The notes under the pieces are model-generated. The model saw only the letters and a program-made list of their open reading frames with translations, did not search any database and was not told the origin of the DNA. From UBA7446 sp024639165 (GTDB taxonomy: Bacteria > Bacteroidota > Bacteroidia > Flavobacteriales > Flavobacteriaceae), in NCBI GenBank assembly GCA_024639165.1, contig JAHEIX010000001.1, forward strand, positions 1 through 64,000: a stretch of 64,000 nucleotides of DNA, written 5' to 3'. The position numbers and the translations under genes are program-made. The first letter of the stretch is position 1. Every line of letters starts with the position of its first letter. Below are positions 9,364 through 17,609 of the stretch, piece after piece.

Positions 9364-10559
9364 TATCTGATTTTGAGGGTTACAAGGCTAATAATGGCCA
9401 ACATAATGGCAATAATCCAGAAGCGACTCACGATTTTACTTTCGTGATATCCAAGTTTTTGATAGTGGTGATGCAGCGGAGCCATCTTAAAGATGCGCTT
9501 ACCAACACCTTGCCTTTTTTTGGTGTATTTGAAATAGGATACTTGAAGTATTACAGAAAGATTTTCGATCAAAAAGACCCCACACAAGACAGGAATAAGC
9601 AACTCTTTACGAACAATAATTGCCAATACGGCGATAACACCTCCTATGGTCAAGCTTCCGGTGTCGCCCATAAACACTTGAGCAGGGAATGCATTGTACC
9701 ACAAAAATCCAACGAGCGCTCCTACAAAGGCTGCCACAAATACTACAACCTCACTTACTTCAGGAATGTACATGACGTTGAGGTAGTCGGCAAAAATAAT
9801 ATTCCCCGAAACCCACGCAAAAAGCCCAAGGGTGAGCACCGCAATAGAAGCCGTTCCAGCTGCAAGACCATCTATACCATCCGTAAGGTTTGCCCCATTG
9901 GACACAGCAGTTACTATAAAAATTACTGCTGGAATAAAAATCAGCCAGGCGTAGTCTTTTGCGCCATCTCCTGCCCAAGAGATAATATCACTGTAATCAA
10001 ACTCGTTATTTTTCAGCAGCGGAATGGTTGTTTTTGTAGATTTTTCTTCTTGCAAAAAGCTTTCGCCATCAAAAGTTTGTTGCTTAATGGTTACTCCAGG
10101 ATGGAAGTATAACGTAGCCCCTACAATCAGTCCAAGTGTAACCTGTCCAACAATCTTAAAGCGCCCTTTTAAACCCTCTTTGTCTTTTCGCTTGATCTTA
10201 AGGTAGTCATCCGCTAAACCTATAATTCCCATCCATACAGTGGTAACGATTAGTAGTATGATGTAGATATTATCAAGTTTCGTGAGTAGCAAAACAGGGA
10301 TAAGTGTACCAAAAATGATCATCAAGCCACCCATAGTAGGGGTTCCCGCCTTTTCTTTTTGACCTGCCAGTCCTAAGTCGCGAATGCTTTCACCCATTTG
10401 ATAGTGTTGCAACATTGCAATAATGCGTTTTCCCAGTACAGCCGTTACCAACAATGAAAATATTATGGCTATTGCTGACCTAAAGGAGAGGTAGGCAAAT
10501 AATGATGCTCCTGGAAACTGATAAGCACGCTCTAAATAATCAAACAAATAGTACAACAT
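9363..10559 (-). CDS. mraY: Phospho-MurNAc-pentapeptide transferase MraY
   Basis: Integral membrane enzyme that transfers phospho-MurNAc-pentapeptide to undecaprenyl phosphate, forming lipid I. The aspartate pair in GLADDYLKIKRKD (about 116-128) and NLTDGIDGLAAG (about 225-236) are the catalytic and Mg-binding motifs, and MAPLHHHYQKLG lies in the late cytoplasmic loop. Length 398 is longer than the 360 of E. coli because of a larger periplasmic insert near 150-190, which is usual in Bacteroidota. It shares one base with murE. Confidence 0.97.
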   Translation of the reverse strand: MLYYLFDYLERAYQFPGASLFAYLSFRSAIAIIFSLLVTAVLGKRIIAMLQHYQMGESIRDLGLAGQKEKAGTPTMGGLMIIFGTLIPVLLLTKLDNIYIILLIVTTVWMGIIGLADDYLKIKRKDKEGLKGRFKIVGQVTLGLIVGATLYFHPGVTIKQQTFDGESFLQEEKSTKTTIPLLKNNEFDYSDIISWAGDGAKDYAWLIFIPAVIFIVTAVSNGANLTDGIDGLAAGTASIAVLTLGLFAWVSGNIIFADYLNVMYIPEVSEVVVFVAAFVGALVGFLWYNAFPAQVFMGDTGSLTIGGVIAVLAIIVRKELLIPVLCGVFLIENLSVILQVSYFKYTKKRQGVGKRIFKMAPLHHHYQKLGYHESKIVSRFWIIAIMLAIISLVTLKIR

Positions 10560-12019
10560 TATCTTTTAGATTGAAGGTTTCGTGTTAGCTCTTGCATATC
10601 ATCAAAAGGAAGGCGTTCTCCCTTTTGATCTTGATAGGTTTCGTGTCCCTTACCAGCGACTAAAATGATGTCTTGATCTTGTGCCATGGTACATGCTGTC
10701 TTTATGGCTTGAGCACGGTTTAAGACGGTTAAATGCTTTTGGTTTGACTCCACTGGAACCCCTTCGAGCATATCGTTGATGATATCGTTTGGATCTTCGT
10801 TTCGTGGATTATCAGATGTGAAAATGGTCAAGTCGCTTTTAGCAACAGCCGCCTTAGCCATAAGTGGTCTTTTGGCTTTATCTCTATTACCTCCACAACC
10901 CACAACCGTGATTAGCTTTTCGTTTCGTGTGCGCAACGTAGTTATAGTATCCAATACTTGCACTAATGCATCAGGAGTGTGGGCATAATCGACAATGGCA
11001 GTAATGTTGCTCTTGGTATGCACCATTTGAAACCTTCCTGCGGCCCCTTTTAACGTACTTAAGACAGGTAGAAAATCGCTTTGCTCAACCTCAAGCAATT
11101 CAGCTACAGCATAAACACAAATAAAGTTGGATGCATTGAATGCACCTACCAAAGGAGTCCATACTTCGTTGTGCTGAAGCTTAAGCAGCATGCCCGAAAA
11201 ATCTTTTTCCAATATTTTGACATGAAAATCAGCAACTGACTTTAAGCCAAAGAAATGTTTAGAAGCTTTTGTGTTTTGCAGCATATAACGCCCATTTTTA
11301 TCATCGGCATTGGAAAGCGCAAAAGCCATAGGAGCAAGTCCGTCAAAAAATATTTTTTTGGTATCTCGATAGGATTTAAAATCATTGTGATAATCCAAAT
11401 GATCGTGTGAAAGATTGGTAAATACACCCCCAGAAAAGTGAAGATCGGCTATTCGATCTTGGTCTATACCATGTGAAGACACTTCCATAAAGCAATGCGT
11501 AACGCCAGCATCTACCATATCGCTTAAATGCTTGTTTATTGTCAGGGGGTCTGGTGTAGTGTGTGTACTTGGCACCCTTTTTTTGATAATGATAACCTCA
11601 ACTGTTGACAACAAACCAGCTGCAAAACCCATCTTATCAAAAAGCTGATATGCCATGGTTGCAACGGAAGTTTTTCCATTCGTTCCCGTTATGCCAATGA
11701 GTTTTAAAGCCTTACTTGGCGTATCGTACCATTGGGAAGCTACTGTTGCCAAGGCCTGGCGTGTATTCTCACATAAAATATAAACAACCTTATCAGTCAA
11801 AACGTCTGGAAACTGTTCACACAAAACAGCTACTGCTCCCTTTTCAATAGCATTGTTAATATGCGCATGCCCGTCGTGATGTGCCCCTTTGATGGCTACA
11901 AAAAGAAAATGTTGGTTAACGGATCTAGAGTCAAAAGCAACACCGCTAATTTGAACAGCCGTGCTTCCCGAAACGGTTTGTAAAGGAACACCAAACAGTA
12001 TGTCTTTTAGCTGTTTCAT
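10559..12019 (-). CDS. murE: UDP-MurNAc-tripeptide synthetase MurE
   Basis: Adds the third amino acid to the wall peptide. The ATP loop is GTNGKTS (112-118) and a carbamylated-lysine region follows the SHGIDQ segment. The specificity motif reads DNPRNEDP (403-410); DNPR is the form that selects meso-diaminopimelate rather than lysine, so a DAP-type wall is expected. Length 486 is normal. murF, which normally follows murE in proteobacterial dcw clusters, is absent here: mraY follows directly. Confidence 0.97.
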   Translation of the reverse strand: MKQLKDILFGVPLQTVSGSTAVQISGVAFDSRSVNQHFLFVAIKGAHHDGHAHINNAIEKGAVAVLCEQFPDVLTDKVVYILCENTRQALATVASQWYDTPSKALKLIGITGTNGKTSVATMAYQLFDKMGFAAGLLSTVEVIIIKKRVPSTHTTPDPLTINKHLSDMVDAGVTHCFMEVSSHGIDQDRIADLHFSGGVFTNLSHDHLDYHNDFKSYRDTKKIFFDGLAPMAFALSNADDKNGRYMLQNTKASKHFFGLKSVADFHVKILEKDFSGMLLKLQHNEVWTPLVGAFNASNFICVYAVAELLEVEQSDFLPVLSTLKGAAGRFQMVHTKSNITAIVDYAHTPDALVQVLDTITTLRTRNEKLITVVGCGGNRDKAKRPLMAKAAVAKSDLTIFTSDNPRNEDPNDIINDMLEGVPVESNQKHLTVLNRAQAIKTACTMAQDQDIILVAGKGHETYQDQKGERLPFDDMQELTRNLQSKR

Positions 12020-14004
12020 GAAAGTGTTAGTGTTACTTTTTTTGTTTTACTAAGGGTTGCTCCTGGTCGTTGCGATTGCCGCTTTACCTTGCCCTTCCCT
12101 TGTAGCATTACCTCAATACCCAAGCTTTCAAGAACGGTCACTGCATCCATGGCTGGCCATCCACGCAGGTCAGGCATTTTTTCTAGATCGTATGCATTGG
12201 TAATGTCTGGTTTTGGTGCTGTTAAGGCAGCAACTTTGTTTAAGTCTAGTGTGGTGTGTTCTGGTATGTCATGAATAACGGCCTCGGCGATTTGCTTAAC
12301 CACTGGTGCAGCAACTACATTCCCGTAATACCCGATTTTTTTGTTGGGCTTATGCACCACCACTATACAAGAATAAGTAGGATTGTGAGCAGGAAAATAT
12401 CCAACAAAGCTGGCAACGTACTTGACGTCATCTGTTGTATAATCAATTTGACAGGTTCCTGTTTTACCAGCAATGGCTAACTTTTCATCATAAATATTAT
12501 GAGCGGTTCCCCATTTATTTTTGACTACGCCTTCCATAAGATGTTGCAGCTTACCTATTGTTTCTTGCGAACAAATGGCCGGATTGATTACCTGCTTGGG
12601 ATAAGATTTGACATTTTTACCATCAAGTGTTTTGACTGCTGAAACAAAGCGCGGCATCACCAATTCACCGTTGTTGGCAACAGCATTGTAGTAGCTCAAC
12701 GTTTGAAGTGGTGTAAGCATTACGCCGTAGCCAAAAGCCATCCACGGCAGGTCTAAACCATCCCAATCGGCATCTTTGGGATGCGGTATTTTGGGTATCC
12801 CCTCACCTGATATAGCCACACCTAAAGGTTTGTCCAACCCCATGGCCATCAGCCTGTCTGTGAACTGTGAAGGGTTCTCTTTATAGTTTTCGTAAATCAG
12901 TTTTACAACTCCAGTATTGGACGAACTTTCAAAAACCCTACTGGCTGGAATGACACCATAGCCACCACGTTTGGAATCTCTTACGTGATATTTTCCATAA
13001 AATGTAAGCTTTCCTTTTTCGGTATCGACCATGGTCATGGTGTCTATAACCTTATCTTCAAAGGCAGCCATCATGGAAAACAACTTGAAGGTAGAGCCAG
13101 GTTCGTGGGCTTCTCCAACTGCATAATTCAATTTTTCGTAATACTTATTCCCATCCGTTCTACCAAGGTTTGCAATGGCTTTAACAGCGCCCGTTTTGGT
13201 TTCCATTACGACAACCGTTCCATGCGCTGCTTCATACTTTTCTAAAGAGGCAAGCAAGGCGTGATGAGCAACATCTTGTAAGTTGGTGTCAATTGTGGAC
13301 CAAACATCCAAACCGTCAATAGGTTCTTGTTGATATTCGTTTGTAAGCGGTTTCCACTGTTGTTTAGCAATGCGTTGTCGCAATTGACGCCCAGGCTGAC
13401 CTCGCAAGGTGACACCATAAGCCCCCTCAAGACCCACTTTGAGATATGTGCCATCTGGTTTTTTCTGCTCATAGCCTAAGGTGCGTTCAGCGATTTTACC
13501 TAGAGGAAGGTCACGCACAAATTTGCGCTCAACAATCAAACCTCCCCGAATACCTCCCAATCGAAACATAGGGAATGACTTGATACGCTGATAGTCGTCA
13601 AACGGCAAGCGACGTCCAATAAGCTGATATCTGCTTTTGTTTTTACGTGCTTTCACCAACACGTTGCGGTAATATTGCTTGGGCTTTCCAAACAAGGTCG
13701 CAAGTGAATCGCTCAACGCGTCTACGTTATTATCAAATACACGCTGGCTTACAGTAACCGCATCAAAGTGGATGGAATATTTTGAAACGGATGTCGCCAA
13801 TAAGCTACCATCGTCAGCATAAATATTTCCCCTCACAGGAACAATTTCAAAGTTTTTGATGCTGCGCTTTTCTGCCATTTCGCGATACTTATCCCCTTGA
13901 TTTAGCTGTAATGATACCAATCGATAACCCACGCTTATGCCGAGTGCAAAAAGCACAAAAACAACCAAGTAGCTGCGAGACATCATGTTCTTTTGCTTAC
14001 TCAT
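12016..14004 (-). CDS. ftsI: Septal transpeptidase FtsI (class B PBP) with PASTA
   Basis: Penicillin-binding protein that cross-links septal peptidoglycan. One membrane helix lies at about 10-31, a pedestal domain spans about 50-230, and the transpeptidase domain has the active-site motifs STFK (304-307, nucleophile Ser304), SSN (361-363) and KTGT (514-517). A single PASTA domain follows at about 604-662 (MPDLRGWPAMDAV onwards). Length is 662. The start overlaps the ftsL end by 8 bases, and the end overlaps murE by 4. Confidence 0.97.
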   Translation of the reverse strand: MSKQKNMMSRSYLVVFVLFALGISVGYRLVSLQLNQGDKYREMAEKRSIKNFEIVPVRGNIYADDGSLLATSVSKYSIHFDAVTVSQRVFDNNVDALSDSLATLFGKPKQYYRNVLVKARKNKSRYQLIGRRLPFDDYQRIKSFPMFRLGGIRGGLIVERKFVRDLPLGKIAERTLGYEQKKPDGTYLKVGLEGAYGVTLRGQPGRQLRQRIAKQQWKPLTNEYQQEPIDGLDVWSTIDTNLQDVAHHALLASLEKYEAAHGTVVVMETKTGAVKAIANLGRTDGNKYYEKLNYAVGEAHEPGSTFKLFSMMAAFEDKVIDTMTMVDTEKGKLTFYGKYHVRDSKRGGYGVIPASRVFESSSNTGVVKLIYENYKENPSQFTDRLMAMGLDKPLGVAISGEGIPKIPHPKDADWDGLDLPWMAFGYGVMLTPLQTLSYYNAVANNGELVMPRFVSAVKTLDGKNVKSYPKQVINPAICSQETIGKLQHLMEGVVKNKWGTAHNIYDEKLAIAGKTGTCQIDYTTDDVKYVASFVGYFPAHNPTYSCIVVVHKPNKKIGYYGNVVAAPVVKQIAEAVIHDIPEHTTLDLNKVAALTAPKPDITNAYDLEKMPDLRGWPAMDAVTVLESLGIEVMLQGKGKVKRQSQRPGATLSKTKKVTLTLS

Positions 14005-14314
14005 TCGATTGAATTATGATTTTTATTGGTGCTTTATCTGGCGGGAAAACGCCTTGATTTTTTAGAGCGTGTGCCAACTGAGTTTCCATCCTTTTGTGCA
14101 TCACTTTTTCACGAACCGAAACAAACTCGCTACGAACAGCTTGTAATTCTTTGTTTGCTTGCCCAATTTGTACCACTTTTTGATCGACTTGGTGGGAGGC
14201 AGTAATCATCAGTCCTGCTAGAAAAAAAACAAACAGGATAAATCGCCAGTTTTTTGATGCGCCTTCTTGCACCAAAAATGTTCCTTTAAGCAGATTTAAA
14301 ATCCCTGTTTTCAT
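13997..14314 (-). CDS. ftsL: FtsL-like divisome protein
   Basis: Small bitopic protein of 105 residues in the ftsL slot. The start is the ATG at 14314, whose ATGA overlaps the rsmH stop; an upstream start at 14401 is open but lies inside rsmH. One membrane helix is at about 24-41, and a heptad-like segment (about 45-85, rich in Gln, Glu, Lys and Val) should form the coiled coil that pairs with an FtsB-like partner. Sequence identity to known FtsL is too low to recognise directly. The call rests on topology, length and position between rsmH and ftsI. Confidence 0.8.
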   Translation of the reverse strand: MKTGILNLLKGTFLVQEGASKNWRFILFVFFLAGLMITASHQVDQKVVQIGQANKELQAVRSEFVSVREKVMHKRMETQLAHALKNQGVFPPDKAPIKIIIQSNE

Positions 14315-15210
14315 AAGCGTTGTGCTATTCGTAATTTGGCACTTCGTGCTCTGTTGTTTTGGTTTATTTCCTCTTGATCTGGAATCACCAAGCCGCCGCA
14401 TTTTTTAAAATACAATGTGGGGTTTCCAAAGTCATCCTTTTCTGGTTCGCTATCAAAATTTCCGTTCTGAATAAACCGTTTGACCATTCTGTCTTCAAGG
14501 GAATGGTAGCTGATTACACTCAGACGCCCGCCTGACCTTAACACATCTTTGGATTGAGTTAAAAAGGATTGTAATACCTCTATTTCTTTATTCACTTCCA
14601 TCCTAAGGGCCTGGTAAATTTTAGCTAGCACCTTATGCTCGTTCCCCTTGGGTAATACAGGTTGCAATACTTCGTTGAGCTGCATGGTTGTTGCAATTTC
14701 GCCTGGTCTTTTTTGTACTATGAGTTGAGCGATTTTTTTGGCATTGCGCAGTTCCCCATAAGCAAATAGCAAATCTGCCAATGCTGTTTCGCTGTACGTG
14801 TTAACGATTTGTTTTGCCGTAAGCTCTTGATGTTGGTTCATACGCATGTCTAGCGGCCCATCAAATCGAATGGAAAAACCACGGTCTGGCGTATCGAACT
14901 GATGTGAAGAAACCCCCAAATCAGCGAGAATTCCATCAACTTTATCAATTTTATGAAACTTCATAAAACGCTTTAAATAGCCAAAGTTTTGAGGAATGAG
15001 AGTAAAACGACTGTCGTCTATGGCATTGCGTTGTGCATCTTCATCTTGATCAAAAGCAAACAATTTGCTTTCGTTATCCATGTTGTTTAAGATTTCTTGG
15101 GAGTGACCGCCGCCGCCGAAAGTTGCATCTACATAAACCGAAGCAGGATGAATATTTAATCCTGATACAGACGCAGCAAGCAAAACGGGGCTATGATACA
15201 TCGTCTTCAT
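14311..15210 (-). CDS. rsmH: 16S rRNA C1402 N4-methyltransferase RsmH
   Basis: S-adenosylmethionine-dependent enzyme that methylates N4 of cytidine 1402 in 16S rRNA. It is encoded in dcw clusters almost universally (formerly MraW). YHSPVLLAASVSGL opens the protein, the SAM-binding loop is VDATFGGGGHSQEIL, and DGILADLGVSSHQFD and RSGGRLSVISYHSLEDRMVK-type segments are diagnostic. Length 299 is normal. A start at Met4 (15201) is also possible. The annotated start overlaps mraZ by 20 bases. Confidence 0.96.
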   Translation of the reverse strand: MKTMYHSPVLLAASVSGLNIHPASVYVDATFGGGGHSQEILNNMDNESKLFAFDQDEDAQRNAIDDSRFTLIPQNFGYLKRFMKFHKIDKVDGILADLGVSSHQFDTPDRGFSIRFDGPLDMRMNQHQELTAKQIVNTYSETALADLLFAYGELRNAKKIAQLIVQKRPGEIATTMQLNEVLQPVLPKGNEHKVLAKIYQALRMEVNKEIEVLQSFLTQSKDVLRSGGRLSVISYHSLEDRMVKRFIQNGNFDSEPEKDDFGNPTLYFKKCGGLVIPDQEEINQNNRARSAKLRIAQRL

Positions 15211-15655
15211 CGTCTCCCATTACCTCTTCTGCCAAGGCAGCAAAATCAACAGCTGCTTCATCTATTGCTTTTTCATAACGATCTTTGTCCCATATTTCTA
15301 TGATGTTGACTGCGGCAGAAAGCACGACCGCTTTCGCTACGCCTGCAAATTGCGCTAAATCACGGGGAATAAGCAGCCTGTCTGTAGCATCGAGCTCGAC
15401 AACCTTAACTCCTGCTGTAAAGCGTCGTATGAAATCGTTATTTTTTTTCTTAAACCTGTTAAGCTTGTTTACCTTGGCCATTAAAGCATTCCATTCTTTT
15501 AACGAATACAATTCTAGGCATGGCTGAAAAACAGCACGCTTCACCACAAAAGCCTCTTGACGGGCTCCAGCCAACTGCTTGGAAAGGGCTGTGGGGATTT
15601 TAACCCGTCCCTTAGGGTCTGCTTTACACTGATATGTTCCAATTAAATGCGACAA
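15191..15655 (-). CDS. mraZ: Transcriptional regulator MraZ
   Basis: DNA-binding protein with two SpoVT/AbrB-like domains (about 5-52 and 81-124) that forms ring-shaped oligomers and regulates its own dcw promoter. It begins LIGTYQCKADPKGRVKIP and repeats the pattern as VVELDATDRLLIPRDL. Length 154 is normal. It is the first gene of the dcw unit. Three phased GTGG repeats lie 50-73 bases upstream, matching the known type of MraZ target, so autoregulation is likely. Confidence 0.96.
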   Translation of the reverse strand: MSHLIGTYQCKADPKGRVKIPTALSKQLAGARQEAFVVKRAVFQPCLELYSLKEWNALMAKVNKLNRFKKKNNDFIRRFTAGVKVVELDATDRLLIPRDLAQFAGVAKAVVLSAAVNIIEIWDKDRYEKAIDEAAVDFAALAEEVMGDDEDDVS

Positions 15656-15685
15656 AGTCTATGGTTTTTACCCTCAGGCATGAGT

Positions 15686-15728
15686 CAAAATTACATATTA
15701 TTTCCCACATTTTACCACATTTTACCAC
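15686..15728 (-). promoter_or_regulatory. mraZ promoter with MraZ-type operator
   Basis: The minus strand carries GTGG at 15728-15725, 15718-15715 and 15708-15705. These are three direct repeats at exact 10-base spacing (unit GTGGTAAAAT). Downstream is a -7 box TAATTTTG (15693-15686), 31 bases before the mraZ start codon. No TTG sits at the usual distance; the repeats occupy the -33 region instead. MraZ of other bacteria binds direct repeats of this type about one helical turn apart, so this is the probable control site for the whole dcw operon. A further GTGG at 15749-15746 is 21 bases from the nearest repeat. Confidence 0.75.
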
Positions 15729-15865
15729 TTTGTTAATAAGTTATCCCACCACCCTGCAGACAGAGACTAATATCCTTAAAATGAGAACATTAAAAGCAAT
15801 CTGCTTTCTGGAAATTAAAGAAATTGATAAAAGAGGTGTTTTACAAGCAGGTAAATTAATGGCAT

Positions 15866-15893
15866 TTGCTTGGGGTTTATTTACCTATATTTG
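15866..15893 (+). promoter_or_regulatory. Promoter of hydrolase-engB unit
   Basis: TTG (15866-15868), a 17-base spacer and TATATTTG (15886-15893) make a good Bacteroidota housekeeping promoter. Transcription should begin near 15898, leaving about 12 bases before the ATG at 15910. The interval 15729-15865 between this and the mraZ operator holds nothing else that I can support. Confidence 0.7.
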
Positions 15894-15909
15894 TATCTGA
15901 TTTGACAAC

Positions 15910-16674
15910 ATGCACAATTCTCTAAAAGTATCTGGGTCCTACACGTATTATCAAAAGGGCGAAGGAACCCCACTTATTATTCTTCATGGTTTAATGGGAG
16001 GCTTGAGTAATTTTGACGGCGTTGCGGCGCATTTTTCTACCGTTGGATACAAGGTTATTATTCCGCAATTACCACTATATGATTTGCCGTTGTTAAAGAC
16101 CAATGTAAAGCAGTTTGCAATTTATCTTCGCGATTTTATTACCCATTTGGGCGAAGAAAAAGTAGTCTTGATAGGGAACTCGCTGGGAGGACATATCGGC
16201 CTGCTTCACACCAATCTCTTTCCAGAAAAGGTCAAAGGACTGGTCATCACAGGAAGCTCAGGGCTGTATGAAAACGCCATGGGGGAAAGCTACCCTAAAC
16301 GTGAAGATTATGAATACATCAAAAAGAAAACACAAGATGTGTTTTACGACCCAATCATTGCTTCCAAAGAAGTGGTAGACGACGTATTCGAGACTGTCAA
16401 TGACAGAAAAAAACTTATCAAAATCCTAACGATTGCCAAAAGTGCTATCCGTCACAACATGGCCAAAGACTTACCAAGCATCAAAGTACCTACGGGTATT
16501 ATTTGGGGCAAGCAAGATGCGGTTACCCCGCCAAACGTTGGAGAAGAATTTAATAGACTACTCCCCGATTCTACTTTGTATTGGATTGACAAATGTGGAC
16601 ACGCGCCTATGATGGAGCACCCTGATACGTTCAATACGATTTTGTCATCCTGGCTAAAAAATAATAATTTGTAA
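15910..16674 (+). CDS. Alpha/beta hydrolase
   Basis: 254 residues with a complete alpha/beta hydrolase pattern: oxyanion HGLMGG (26-31), nucleophile elbow GNSLGG with Ser91, acid Asp203 in WGKQDAV and His231 in CGHAPMMEHP. The substrate cannot be read from the sequence. The family includes esterases, lipases and C-C bond hydrolases. It is followed after 2 bases by engB, and this pairing beside the dcw cluster is, to my recollection, frequent in Flavobacteriales, but that does not reveal its function. Confidence 0.9.
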   Translation: MHNSLKVSGSYTYYQKGEGTPLIILHGLMGGLSNFDGVAAHFSTVGYKVIIPQLPLYDLPLLKTNVKQFAIYLRDFITHLGEEKVVLIGNSLGGHIGLLHTNLFPEKVKGLVITGSSGLYENAMGESYPKREDYEYIKKKTQDVFYDPIIASKEVVDDVFETVNDRKKLIKILTIAKSAIRHNMAKDLPSIKVPTGIIWGKQDAVTPPNVGEEFNRLLPDSTLYWIDKCGHAPMMEHPDTFNTILSSWLKNNNL

Positions 16675-16676
16675 TC

Positions 16677-17267
16677 ATGCGTGTCAAAAGCGCATCTTTT
16701 GTAGTCAGTAACGCCAAGGTGTCCGACTGCCCTAAATCGTCATTGCCCGAATTTGCTTTTATAGGCAGATCAAATGTTGGAAAATCCTCTTTGATTAACA
16801 TGCTGACAGATCGAAAGCAACTTGCCAAAACTTCTGGAAAGCCTGGGAAAACCCAGCTCATAAATCACTTTTTAATCAATAAAAACTGGCACCTTGTTGA
16901 TTTACCCGGATATGGCTATGCCCGTGTTTCAAAAAAAACCAAAAAAGAATTCCAAAGCTACATTACTTCCTATTTTTTGGAACGTAAACAACTCATAAAT
17001 GCTTTTGTGTTGATTGACATCAGGCACGAACCACAAGCCATCGATATGGAATTTATGGAATGGATGGGGACGCAACAGATTCCCTTCTCCATCATATTTA
17101 CAAAAGCCGATAAATTGTCTGAAAACAAAATTGACGCAACGGTAAGCGCCTATTTAAACACCATGCTTGAGGGTGTTTGGGCTAAAACACCTCCGCATTT
17201 TATCACATCTGCCACCTCTAACAAAGGCAAAGAAGAAGTATTGGCATACGTGGGATCGCTGCTTTAA
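16677..17267 (+). CDS. engB: Ribosome biogenesis GTPase EngB/YihA
   Basis: TRAFAC-class GTPase that assists assembly of the large ribosomal subunit. G1 is GRSNVGKSS (30-38), G3 is in VDLPGYGYARV, and G4 is TKAD (about 142-145). Length 196 is normal. It is coupled to the hydrolase upstream. Its TAA stop is contained in a TTAA that is also the stop of gldC on the other strand. Confidence 0.96.
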   Translation: MRVKSASFVVSNAKVSDCPKSSLPEFAFIGRSNVGKSSLINMLTDRKQLAKTSGKPGKTQLINHFLINKNWHLVDLPGYGYARVSKKTKKEFQSYITSYFLERKQLINAFVLIDIRHEPQAIDMEFMEWMGTQQIPFSIIFTKADKLSENKIDATVSAYLNTMLEGVWAKTPPHFITSATSNKGKEEVLAYVGSLL

Positions 17268-17608
17268 TTTCCCTTTTTTACGTCCTTAAGGTTTCGCTCA
17301 CTAGCAAAGAAATCACAGAACTGTTGCATGGCCTCTCCCATTTGCGCATCTTCCGTTGCTTTAAGGTAGGACGCACGAATTCCAATCAGCGTTTGATGTA
17401 CAAAAACCTGCATTTGATCTACAGGCATTTCTTTTGACCACAAATCGATGCGTGCACTTTCCTGGGCATCCTTATCCCAAGTACTTAGGAAAAATGCCTC
17501 CATAGACTGTTCTCTCACACCTCCATCGGGCGCAGACCATTCCATGGCTTCGGGAGTGTTGTTTTCGTCTAAAGTGACTGTCAAGGTAATCTGTGTTTTT
17601 CGTTTCAT
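17264..17608 (-). CDS. gldC: Gliding motility protein GldC
   Basis: 114-residue soluble protein starting KTQITLTVTLDENNTPEAMEW, which I recognise as GldC, an accessory protein of Flavobacterium gliding. In F. johnsoniae loss of gldC reduces gliding and it acts together with GldB. No enzymatic motif is visible. One base separates it from gldB upstream, so the two are co-transcribed. It converges on engB with a shared stop. Confidence 0.9.
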   Translation of the reverse strand: MKRKTQITLTVTLDENNTPEAMEWSAPDGGVREQSMEAFFLSTWDKDAQESARIDLWSKEMPVDQMQVFVHQTLIGIRASYLKATEDAQMGEAMQQFCDFFASERNLKDVKKGN

Positions 17609-17609
17609 C

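Noticed and set aside
9303..10112. 269-codon open frame antisense to mraY
   Set aside because: It lies wholly opposite a strongly conserved gene, the translation is rich in Lys, Asn, Cys and His without domain pattern, and no promoter is seen. It is a shadow of the codon use of mraY.
15781..15900. Open frame of 39 codons starting MRTLKAICFLEIKE between mraZ and the hydrolase
   Set aside because: No promoter before it, and the -7 box of the next gene lies inside its end; composition gives no support. It could still be a small protein, but evidence is insufficient.
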